DNA from: an uncultured Acetatifactor sp.
GTDB taxonomy: Bacteria > Bacillota > Clostridia > Lachnospirales > Lachnospiraceae
Assembly (NCBI GenBank): GCA_910579755.1
Contig: CAJTVB010000016.1
Location: 1-64,000, forward strand
Reading direction: 5' to 3'
DNA: 64,000 nucleotides
Part shown: positions 34,259 through 41,209 of the stretch, piece after piece
How the letters are laid out: each line of letters starts with the position of its first letter
How positions within the stretch are numbered: the stretch's first letter is position 1
The notes under the pieces: model-generated
Database searches by the model: none
Told to the model about the DNA's origin: nothing
Seen by the model: the letters and a program-made list of their open reading frames with translations, nothing else
Program-made: the position numbers and the translations under genes

Positions 34259-35344
34259 TCATTTTATGCGTTCCGCCAGCAAATCTCCCATGCGGCTGCA
34301 GCCAACCTGTTCACAGCCGGCAGACATAATATCTCCCGTGCGGTAGCCGTCCTTCAGCACCTGCTTTACAGCGGCCTCCACAGCATCTGCCTCCCCGTCC
34401 AGATCAAGGCTGTAACGCAGCATCATGGCGGCGCTTAGCACCGTGGCTATAGGATTGGCTATATCCTGACCTGCAATATCGGGCGCGGATCCATGGCTGG
34501 GCTCGTACAATCCGAACTTGCTGTCATTTAAGCTGGCGCTGGCCAGCATGCCGATGGATCCTGTGACCATACTGGCCTCGTCGGACAGAATATCGCCGAA
34601 CATGTTCTCCGTGAGAATCACGTCAAACTGCGCCGGATCCTTTACCAGCTGCATGGCACAATTGTCCACCAGCATATGCTCCAGAACCACATCCGGATAT
34701 CCGGCGGCCACCTCCTCCACCACCTTTCTCCAGAGTCTGGAGGAGTCCAGCACGTTGGCCTTGTCTACGCTGGTCACCTTCTTTCGGCGCTTCATGGCGA
34801 TGTCAAAGCCTTTTATGGCAATTCTTCTAATTTCATTTTCGTCATAGGTCAATGTATCGACGGCTTTCCTGACGCCGTTCTCCACTACTGTTCTGCGTTC
34901 TCCAAAATAGAGGCCGCCGGTCAACTCCCGCATAATCAGCATATCAAAGCCGGCATTGCTGATCTCCTCCTTCAGGGGACAGGCCGCCGCCAATTCATCA
35001 TAAAGTACTGCCGGACGCAGGTTGGCAAAAAGATTCAATTCTTTTCTGATGGCCAGCAATCCTGCCTCGGGGCGCAGATTGGGTGGCAGCTTATACCAGG
35101 GAGATGTAGAGGTGTTCCCGCCGATGGATCCCATCAGCACTGCCTGGGCGGATCTTGCCCGTTCTACAGCCTCCTTCGTCAGCGGCACTCCATGAACATC
35201 AATAGATGCGCCTCCCATCAGAATATCTTCAAAAATCATTTTGTGCCCGTAGACCTGTGCCACTGCCTCCAGCACCTTTTTTGCTTCCCTGACGATTTCC
35301 GGTCCGATCCCGTCACCGGGAATACACACGATATGTAATTCCAT
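34259..35344 (-). CDS. leuB: 3-isopropylmalate dehydrogenase
   Basis: 361 residues from ATG 35344 (AAAGGA upstream; a GTG at 35350 is an alternative). Motifs: IPGDGIGPEIV, the substrate-binding Arg region LLAIRKELNLFANLRP, the catalytic Tyr/Lys segments (RELTGGLYFG and TSVDKANVL), and GSAPDIAGQDIANP for NAD. Decarboxylates isopropylmalate in leucine synthesis. First gene of the leuB-ilvD-ilvB operon; leuA and leuCD are not in the window. Confidence 0.95.
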   Translation of the reverse strand: MELHIVCIPGDGIGPEIVREAKKVLEAVAQVYGHKMIFEDILMGGASIDVHGVPLTKEAVERARSAQAVLMGSIGGNTSTSPWYKLPPNLRPEAGLLAIRKELNLFANLRPAVLYDELAAACPLKEEISNAGFDMLIMRELTGGLYFGERRTVVENGVRKAVDTLTYDENEIRRIAIKGFDIAMKRRKKVTSVDKANVLDSSRLWRKVVEEVAAGYPDVVLEHMLVDNCAMQLVKDPAQFDVILTENMFGDILSDEASMVTGSIGMLASASLNDSKFGLYEPSHGSAPDIAGQDIANPIATVLSAAMMLRYSLDLDGEADAVEAAVKQVLKDGYRTGDIMSAGCEQVGCSRMGDLLAERIK

Positions 35345-35373
35345 GGTCACTGCATCCTTTCTCTTCTCTTTCC

Positions 35374-35448
35374 ATGCCTTTTGCTTTGCTCTGTTAAAGC
35401 GTGAAAGGCATTTCTTATTATAATAACCGATACTATAATAAATTTCAA
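35374..35448 (-). promoter_or_regulatory. Promoter and leader hairpin of leuB-ilvD-ilvB
   Basis: TTGAAA (35448-35443), 17-base spacer, TATTAT (35425-35420). The leader contains ATGCCTTT (35374-35381) paired with AAAGGCAT (35404-35411), with an inner GCTTT/AAAGC stem. No T-box sequence or branched-chain leader peptide was recognised. Confidence 0.5.
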
Positions 35449-35496
35449 CCCAATCTTACAAAGAATCAAGCAAAGAATCAATTGCATTGAAACAAG

Positions 35497-35532
35497 CAAA
35501 AAAAGAAGACGGTGCCCTTAGACATCGCCTTC
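35497..35532 (-). terminator. Terminator of tgt-yajC
   Basis: On the minus strand a 12-bp stem with one mismatch and two G-U pairs (35532-35521 with 35516-35505), a TAAG loop, then seven T. Confidence 0.85.
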
Positions 35533-35556
35533 CTGACCTTTCCTCAAGTCCCTGCC

Positions 35557-35883
35557 TCAGTTCTCCCCAGGCTTTTCCACCCGGCTGATGGCAGACTTGT
35601 CCATAGGAATACGGCAGTTTCTGTTGTTGCCGAATTCCACAATAACCGTATCGTCAGAGATATCGATCACAATTCCGTAAAATCCGGACGTAGTCAGCAC
35701 ACAATCCCCCAGCTCCAGAGAAGCCAGCATCGAGGCAAGCCTTTTTTTCTCCTTACTCTGCGGCCTCATCATAAAGAACCACATAGCGCCGAAGATCACT
35801 ACCAGGTAAAGCAGCGAGCCGCCTATAAGTCCTCCTGTTCCCATTGCAGGATCAGCAGCTGCCTCCGTTAATAATATTCCCAT
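35557..35883 (-). CDS. yajC: Preprotein translocase accessory subunit YajC
   Basis: 108 residues. A hydrophobic helix at ~20-42 (GLIGGSLLYLVVIFGAMWFFM) runs into the family motif MMRPQSKEKK, then a small beta domain (LELGDCVLTTSGFYGIVIDI). Works with SecDF in protein export. GGAGGAAAG precedes the ATG. It lies 120 bp after tgt, the usual tgt-yajC order. Confidence 0.93.
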   Translation of the reverse strand: MGILLTEAAADPAMGTGGLIGGSLLYLVVIFGAMWFFMMRPQSKEKKRLASMLASLELGDCVLTTSGFYGIVIDISDDTVIVEFGNNRNCRIPMDKSAISRVEKPGEN

Positions 35884-36003
35884 CTTTCCTCCATTCCGGC
35901 GTCCTGCGGTTTCTCCGCCTGTGCAGACCTGCTCAGACGCCCAAGTCTCTTAAATAAACATAATACACAAAAAGTTTCGGTAGGGCAAGTCTTTTATGAC
36001 AAT

Positions 36004-37137
36004 TTAATCCTGGCTGCCAAGCAGACCCTCCAGCTTCCGCTTTTTATACCCTGCAAAGTCCCCTGCATCGAGAGCATCCCGTATCTCCTCCATCATTCTA
36101 TTATAAAAATATAGATTATGGAGTACGCACAGACGCATTCCCAGCATTTCCTTGGCCTTCAGTAAATGCCGGATATATGCTCTGGAATATCTCCTGCATG
36201 CAGGGCATCCGCAGCCTTCTTCTATGGGACGGGAATCCAATTCATACTTCGCATTAAACAAATTGATTCTGCCCTGGTTGGTGTACAGGTGCCCATGCCG
36301 TCCGTTTCTGGTAGGATAAACGCAGTCAAAAAAGTCTATTCCACGCTCCACTCCCTCAAGGATATTAGCCGGAGTGCCCACTCCCATCAGATAAGTAGGC
36401 TTTTCCTTCGGCAGGAAGGGAACTACCTCCTCCAAAATCTGATACATCTCCTGGTGAGTCTCCCCAACCGCCAGACCTCCTACCGCATAACCGTCAAGCT
36501 CCAGCTCTGAAATACGTTTTGCATGGTCGATACGGATATCGGAATAGACGGCCCCCTGATTGATACCAAATAACAGCTGATTGGGGTTGATGGTATCCTC
36601 CAGAGAGTTCAGCCGGGTCATCTCCCGCTTACAGCGCTCCAGCCACCTGGTAGTCCGCTCTACTGAGGCCTGCACATACCCCCGGTCCGCCTTGCTGGGC
36701 GCACACTCGTCAAAGGCCATGGCTATAGTAGACGCCAAGTTGGACTGGATCTGCATGCTTTCCTCCGGCCCCATAAAAATTTTCCGCCCATCTACATGGG
36801 AGTTAAAATAGACTCCCTCTTCCCGGATTTTGCGCAGTCCTGCTAAAGAAAACACCTGGAATCCGCCGGAATCCGTGAGAATAGGCTTGTCCCAGGACAT
36901 AAAACGGTGAAGTCCGCCCAGCTGCCGGATCACCCTGTCTCCGGTACGCACATGAAGATGATAGGTATTGGAAAGCTCCACCTGCGTTCCTATCTGCTCC
37001 AGATCAGATGTGGCTACGGCTCCCTTGATCGCCGCCACAGTCCCCACATTCATAAATACAGGCGTCTGTATGACGCCGTGAACGGTGTGAAACTCCGCTC
37101 TTTTTGCCCTGCCCTCCTGTTTTAAAATACGATACAT
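36004..37137 (-). CDS. tgt: tRNA-guanine transglycosylase
   Basis: 377 residues from ATG 37137 (a GTG at 37143 is also possible). Catalytic Asp region DSGGFQVFSLAGLRKI, second Asp in DFFDCVYPTRNGRHG, and the zinc site CGCPAC...H (HNLYFYN) near the C-terminus. Exchanges guanine 34 for a queuosine precursor in tRNAs with GUN anticodons. Diverges from aroC. Confidence 0.95.
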   Translation of the reverse strand: MYRILKQEGRAKRAEFHTVHGVIQTPVFMNVGTVAAIKGAVATSDLEQIGTQVELSNTYHLHVRTGDRVIRQLGGLHRFMSWDKPILTDSGGFQVFSLAGLRKIREEGVYFNSHVDGRKIFMGPEESMQIQSNLASTIAMAFDECAPSKADRGYVQASVERTTRWLERCKREMTRLNSLEDTINPNQLLFGINQGAVYSDIRIDHAKRISELELDGYAVGGLAVGETHQEMYQILEEVVPFLPKEKPTYLMGVGTPANILEGVERGIDFFDCVYPTRNGRHGHLYTNQGRINLFNAKYELDSRPIEEGCGCPACRRYSRAYIRHLLKAKEMLGMRLCVLHNLYFYNRMMEEIRDALDAGDFAGYKKRKLEGLLGSQD

Positions 37138-37215
37138 TTCCACATTTCCTCTCTGCTTTTCCTCACATCGATCATACCATACTTTTCCTTTCTGTACACT
37201 ATTTTTTCAAAAAAG

Positions 37216-37244
37216 TTGCCATTTCCCCGCCGCCTCGGTATAAT
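37216..37244 (+). promoter_or_regulatory. Promoter of aroC with structured leader
   Basis: TTGCCA (37216-37221), 17-base spacer, TATAAT (37239-37244). The leader of about 125 bases contains GAAAATC (near 37258) and GATTTTC (near 37299), which can close a long hairpin with GC-rich interior. No known riboswitch recognised. Confidence 0.7.
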
Positions 37245-37374
37245 GTACCATGAGCGCAGAAAATCAAGCGCGAAGCGCGGCAGACGCAAAGCGGCTGGAT
37301 TTTCAAGTATATTTCTCCCAGAAATACAAATTTAACCAAAACGCTCTGAAGCACACATTCAAGGAGGTATCAGC

Positions 37375-38472
37375 ATGGCGGGATCCACTTTGGGAACCAT
37401 ATTTCGCATATCAACCTGGGGAGAATCCCACGGAAAGGCGTTGGGCGTAGTCATAGACGGCTGTCCTGCAGGACTGGCCCTGGAAGAGGCCCACATCCAG
37501 GCTTTTCTGGACAGACGTAAACCCGGAAGCAGCCTCATCACCACCACCCGCAGGGAGGAAGATCAGGTGGAGATCCTGTCCGGAATCTTTGAGGGATATA
37601 CCACCGGCACTCCCCTGTCGCTGATGATCCGAAACACGTCTCAGCGGTCCGGAGATTACGGCAACATCGCCGAGTGTTACCGGCCCGGCCACGCTGACCT
37701 TACCTATGATCAAAAATACGGTTTTCGAGACTACCGGGGCGGCGGGCGCTCTTCCGGCAGAGAAACTGCAGGCAGAGTAGCCGCAGGCGCCGTAGCCTCC
37801 AGAATCCTGAAGCAGCTGGGCGTGGATGTATACGCCTATACCCGTTCCATAGGCCCTGTGGAAATTGACGATTCGCGGTTTGACCGCTCTGCAATTCTTT
37901 CCACCCCTACCGCCATGCCGGACAGGGAAGCCAGCCTGACAGCCCTGGAATATCTTGAGACAGTAAAAAAGGAAAGCGACTCCTCCGGAGGTTCCATGGA
38001 ATGTGTCATAGAAGGCCTTCCTTCCGGCATCGGAGACCCTGTGTTCGAAAAGCTGGATGCAAATCTGGCCAAAGCCGTTATGTCCATCGGCGCTGTAAAG
38101 GCCGTGGAGATCGGCGACGGCTGTCAGGTATCCTCCCGCCGGGGAAGCGAAAATAACGATGCCCTGCGCATGTGCGATGGAAATATCGTCAAGCAGACCA
38201 ATCATGCGGGCGGCATCCTGGGAGGTATCAGTGACGGCAGCAGAATCCTTTTGCGAGCACACGTCAAGCCTACTCCCTCCATCTACCGCACCCAACAAAC
38301 CGTAACCCGAAGCGGAGAAAATACAGACCTTTGCATTCAGGGACGCCACGATCCCATTATTGTTCCCAGAGCCGTTGTAGTCATGGAATGCATGGTTGCT
38401 CTTACCATTTTGGACGCAATGATGATTAATATGTCTGCGCAGTTGGACCGGATGGAGAAATTCTACAAGTAA
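37375..38472 (+). CDS. aroC: Chorismate synthase
   Basis: 365 residues, full length. RISTWGESHGKALGVVIDGCPAG at the FMN/substrate site, RPGHADLTYDQKYGFRDYRGGGRSS, and RHDPIIVPRAVVVMECMVA near the end are family signatures. Final step of the shikimate pathway. AAGGAGG lies before the ATG. Stands alone on the plus strand with its own promoter. Confidence 0.95.
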   Translation: MAGSTLGTIFRISTWGESHGKALGVVIDGCPAGLALEEAHIQAFLDRRKPGSSLITTTRREEDQVEILSGIFEGYTTGTPLSLMIRNTSQRSGDYGNIAECYRPGHADLTYDQKYGFRDYRGGGRSSGRETAGRVAAGAVASRILKQLGVDVYAYTRSIGPVEIDDSRFDRSAILSTPTAMPDREASLTALEYLETVKKESDSSGGSMECVIEGLPSGIGDPVFEKLDANLAKAVMSIGAVKAVEIGDGCQVSSRRGSENNDALRMCDGNIVKQTNHAGGILGGISDGSRILLRAHVKPTPSIYRTQQTVTRSGENTDLCIQGRHDPIIVPRAVVVMECMVALTILDAMMINMSAQLDRMEKFYK

Positions 38473-38508
38473 TCAATGTTGTTGCAGAATCCATATTGAA
38501 ATATTCCG

Positions 38509-38537
38509 AAGGGAATGGGGTACCTCCTCATTCCCTT
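38509..38537 (+). terminator. Probable aroC terminator
   Basis: AAGGGAATG (38509-38517) pairs with CATTCCCTT (38529-38537), followed by TTCCCTG; the T-run is poor, so confidence is moderate. Confidence 0.5.
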
Positions 38538-38722
38538 TCCCTGACTGTCACCAGCATGCTGTCTCCCGGCGGCTTCCCTGTCCGGGAACGAATATCTTTA
38601 CGCATACCTATGATGCAGCATACGCTCCCATCAGCGTTCCTTGCTCCCATATTTACAATGCTGCCATCGTACGGCTCCCTGTCAAAGGCGGCATGTGCCT
38701 TCACCCATCCTGTCTGTAACAT
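38528..38722 (-). pseudogene. DUF1905-domain fragment, N-terminally truncated
   Basis: 64 codons from ATG 38722. The sequence GWVKAHAAFDREPYDGSIVN, then CCIIGMRKDIRSRTGKPPGD and MLVTVRERE, matches the second half of DUF1905 (YdeI-associated small beta barrels of about 95 residues). The usual first strands are absent and the frame upstream runs into the lactonase terminator. No good ribosome site. It is most likely a remnant; a functional short protein is possible. Confidence 0.5.
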
Positions 38723-38743
38723 TTCCCAATACAAAAAACATAG

Positions 38744-38776
38744 AAAGCAAAAACTCCCGAATTCATCAGGAGTTTT
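38744..38776 (-). terminator. Terminator of the lactonase-like gene
   Basis: On the minus strand AAAACTCC (38776-38769) and GGAGTTTT (38757-38750) form a stem that ends in the T-run TTTTTGC. Confidence 0.75.
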
Positions 38777-38807
38777 ATACAGCAATTCTTCACGGCTTAC
38801 AAAACCT

Positions 38808-39857
38808 TCACAGCTTATGAAAGGTAATACAATTGGGCACGTCCACCTGCACAGGCGGCCCGTTCATAACCATGGTCTTATTTTTTATGTCCACATGGAA
38901 AAATGTCATCTCGTTGCTCTCATGGTTTAAGGAAACCAGAAACTTATTATTAGGGAACAAAATAGCATCTTTAGGATAGTCCCCGCTGACAGGCAGTGAA
39001 AAGATCTCCGTCAGCTTTCCGCTCTCTTCGTCCACACTGAAGAGCACCGCCGCATTATCACCTGCCAACGTAGTAAGTAAATATTTGTGGTCCTCAGAAA
39101 AGGATAAAGCACTGGCAGCATTGGGACTTCCTTTTTCCACGCTGGAGGTAGTCACCGTCTGAATTTTTTCAAAGAAGGGCTGTCCTTTTCTCTCTTCGTA
39201 GAAATATACATCAATATAACATTTCCACTCATGAATAATATAAATAAAACGTCCATCCCTGGAAATCTTCACATGCCTGGGAGCAGACTCTATCTCGCTC
39301 CGGATAACGTCTGCAAGAAGTACTTTACCGTTCCTGTGGTCAAATCGGTAAACATTTACATGATCCATGCCTTGATCAGCCACCAGCAGGTATTTATTAT
39401 CATGGGTCATCCTGGCACAATTTATATGAGGCCGGAAATTTCGTTCCGCCACGCTTCCCAGTCCTTTGTGAAATATCTCGTCAGTGATATCGCCGATAGC
39501 ACCGCTCTCCTTCAGACGCAGAACCGTAAGCTTTCCGTCGTGATAGCCCGCTACAAAAAGGTAGCTGTCTGTATAATCCGTAGACACATAACAGCCTCTC
39601 ATGCCGTTGATGGACGCAAAGTTAATCATTTCCAGTCCTCCGTCCTCTAATATGGCATAAGACTCCACCCCAAAATCCGTTATTGAATAAAGGAATTTTT
39701 CATTATGTGATATGGTTACATAGGAAGAATTTGATATCTCTACCTGATCTTTCCCGCTAAAACGCCCCTTCTCCATATCTACGTCATATATTTTGATTCC
39801 GTGCCTGTCTCCTCTTGTGTAAGTAGAGACATACGCCACATACTTGTCCTTGGCCAT
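38808..39857 (-). CDS. Lactonase-family seven-bladed beta-propeller (6-phosphogluconolactonase type)
   Basis: 349 residues with repeated propeller strands: YVAYVSTYTRGDRHGIKIYD, NCARMTHDNKYLLVADQGMDHVNVY, APRHVKISRDGRFIYIIHEW and SALSFSEDHKYLLTTLAGDN. This is the PF10282 pattern of YbhE/Pgl. Family members hydrolyse 6-phosphogluconolactone or other lactones; many Clostridia that carry it lack an obvious pathway, so substrate is unproven. AAAGGAGG precedes the ATG. Single-gene unit with its own promoter and terminator. Confidence 0.85.
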   Translation of the reverse strand: MAKDKYVAYVSTYTRGDRHGIKIYDVDMEKGRFSGKDQVEISNSSYVTISHNEKFLYSITDFGVESYAILEDGGLEMINFASINGMRGCYVSTDYTDSYLFVAGYHDGKLTVLRLKESGAIGDITDEIFHKGLGSVAERNFRPHINCARMTHDNKYLLVADQGMDHVNVYRFDHRNGKVLLADVIRSEIESAPRHVKISRDGRFIYIIHEWKCYIDVYFYEERKGQPFFEKIQTVTTSSVEKGSPNAASALSFSEDHKYLLTTLAGDNAAVLFSVDEESGKLTEIFSLPVSGDYPKDAILFPNNKFLVSLNHESNEMTFFHVDIKNKTMVMNGPPVQVDVPNCITFHKL

Positions 39858-39879
39858 GCCGGGTACCTCCTTTGCCTCT

Positions 39880-39925
39880 TATGAGCGCTCTCATATCAAT
39901 ATATCACAAAAAGTAGCTTTGTAAA
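39880..39925 (-). promoter_or_regulatory. Promoter and inverted repeat upstream of the lactonase-like gene
   Basis: TTTACA (39925-39920), 16-base spacer, TATATT (39903-39898). Just downstream lies TATGAG-N4-CTCATA (39880-39895), positioned where a repressor could act. Confidence 0.55.
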
Positions 39926-39962
39926 ATACTTTTTCCCTATTTTCAGCCTATTTTCTTCTGTT

Positions 39963-40016
39963 CTTCTGTTGACAGCAGAAGTTGTTACTATTTACGGCTT
40001 CGCCGCAAACAGCAAC
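39963..40016. repeat. Two adjacent strong hairpins, possible palindromic repeat element
   Basis: CTTCTGTTG/CAGCAGAAG (39963-39971, 39973-39981) is followed by a 15-bp stem (39984-39998 with 40002-40016) closed by a 3-base loop if G-U pairs are allowed on the minus strand. Neither has a T-run of terminator type. The stretch 39926-40050 holds nothing else I recognise. Confidence 0.5.
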
Positions 40017-40051
40017 ATGATGCACACAAAATGCGATAAGTAAATTGTTGC

Positions 40052-40086
40052 AAAACGGACGGTCAACCTTCATAGGGACCGTCCGT
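40052..40086 (-). terminator. Terminator of the cysteine-rich gene
   Basis: ACGGACGGTC (40055-40064) with GACCGTCCGT (40077-40086); the minus strand continues TTTGC. About 95 bp beyond the stop of the Cys-rich gene. Confidence 0.6.
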
Positions 40087-40179
40087 CGTTTCACTCATAT
40101 TTTCCTCTTACCAGCCTCTGCTTTCTTCGGCTTGAAAATCACTTAATGAAGGTCTTGCGGATGAAAATCCGGTGTGAAC

Positions 40180-40584
40180 CTAATGATTTCCTTCACACTG
40201 TTCCCGGCGGGGAAGTCCGGGATAATCCTGCCATGGAGGCGGAATCATGCCGGGAGCATCACAATCTCTTCCATCCCGGTCATTATCTCTGCCACAGCCA
40301 CAGTCCGCATCTCTGGTCTCCCTCTCCGCCTCACAGCAGTCCTGCTCCCTGTTACAGCAGTCTCTTTCCCTGTCACAACGGTCTCTTTCGCAGCAGTTTT
40401 GCTCGCAGCAATCTCTTTCACAGCAGTCATCATCCCGGCGGCTTCTGCCGCAGCTGCAGCTGCTGTCTCTGCCACAGCCCACATCGATCCTGCAGCTTCT
40501 GCCACAATTTCCACATGCACGTCTGCCACAGCCCTGATTACAGCCGCAGCAGCCAAGCAACAGTATCCAAACGATCCAATTCAT
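40180..40584 (-). CDS. Cysteine- and arginine/aspartate-rich small protein
   Basis: 134 residues from ATG 40584 (GGTGA five bases before; a GTG at 40593 is possible). A short hydrophobic start (MNWIVWILLLGCCG) is followed by about 25 Cys in CC-pairs spaced by charged residues, e.g. DDDCCERDCCEQNCCERDRC, and ends in a proline-rich segment PGMIPPPWQDYPG. Codon-level repetition suggests expansion by slippage. The Cys pairing could bind metal or crosslink; spore-coat or envelope roles are possible but unproven. No family recognised. Confidence 0.6.
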   Translation of the reverse strand: MNWIVWILLLGCCGCNQGCGRRACGNCGRSCRIDVGCGRDSSCSCGRSRRDDDCCERDCCEQNCCERDRCDRERDCCNREQDCCEAERETRDADCGCGRDNDRDGRDCDAPGMIPPPWQDYPGLPRREQCEGNH

Positions 40585-40650
40585 ATTGTTCACCGTATAT
40601 TTTCTTTTACGGTATATTATGCAAATTTAAAAAAACTGTTCTTTTCCTCT

Positions 40651-41202
40651 TTATTTTCCTCTTTGCCTTTTTTTAACCAACTCCCTCCGGATACAGTCAA
40701 AGGTTTTTTCTTCCCCCTCCTCTGCAAGCATTTTCAGCATTCGCTCCAGCTTTTCCCGGGTGTCCCTGTGTAAAGGCGCTCTGTCCGTCCCCTTGTAATA
40801 ATATTGCAGCGGAGAGGCATCTGTGTAATTCCTGCCCTCGTAAACCTTGCTGGCGGCAATCCGATCCATAATCATTTCTGCGATATACCGGTCCGGCATG
40901 GGCACCGGAGCTATGATACCGGCTCCAGCTTCTATGCTGTAGTCCGTCCAGTATTCATAGTGATGTCGATTTCTTCCCTTGTGGTGCAGCCAGGCGGCGG
41001 AATACCCTTTCTCTTCTCTCTCCGCATTGTTAGGACTTCTGGTTCCCTGATAATACTTTATGCCTGCCAGAAACTCTGTGGGAGAGTACTTTGACAGATC
41101 ATGCCGCAATCCCTGCCAGAACAATCCCACTCGAAAACAGCCCTTCGCCACCAGATATTTGTGATATGTGATCGTTCTGAAATGATTCCAAATTTTACCC
41201 AT
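40651..41202 (-). CDS. DUF5662-family protein
   Basis: 183 residues. Conserved His/Asp-rich motifs: LRHDLSKYSPTEF near 32-44, WLHHKGRNRHHYEYW near 70-85, and PDRYIAEMIMDRIAAS. Several database members are labelled catalase without evidence; the His/Asp spacing looks more like a metal-dependent HD-type fold. Starts 7 bp after the GlgX-like gene, probably the same transcript. C-terminus is Lys/Arg-rich. Confidence 0.7.
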   Translation of the reverse strand: MGKIWNHFRTITYHKYLVAKGCFRVGLFWQGLRHDLSKYSPTEFLAGIKYYQGTRSPNNAEREEKGYSAAWLHHKGRNRHHYEYWTDYSIEAGAGIIAPVPMPDRYIAEMIMDRIAASKVYEGRNYTDASPLQYYYKGTDRAPLHRDTREKLERMLKMLAEEGEEKTFDCIRRELVKKRQRGK

Positions 41203-41209
41203 GTGTCAA

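Noticed and set aside
35351..35500. T-box or attenuator peptide before leuB
   Set aside because: No T-box signature and no run of Leu/Ile/Val codons was found; only a simple hairpin is present.
37250..37450. 66-residue plus-strand ORF at the aroC transcript start
   Set aside because: Overlaps the aroC start in another frame, has no ribosome site and lies at the predicted transcription start; more likely a structured leader.
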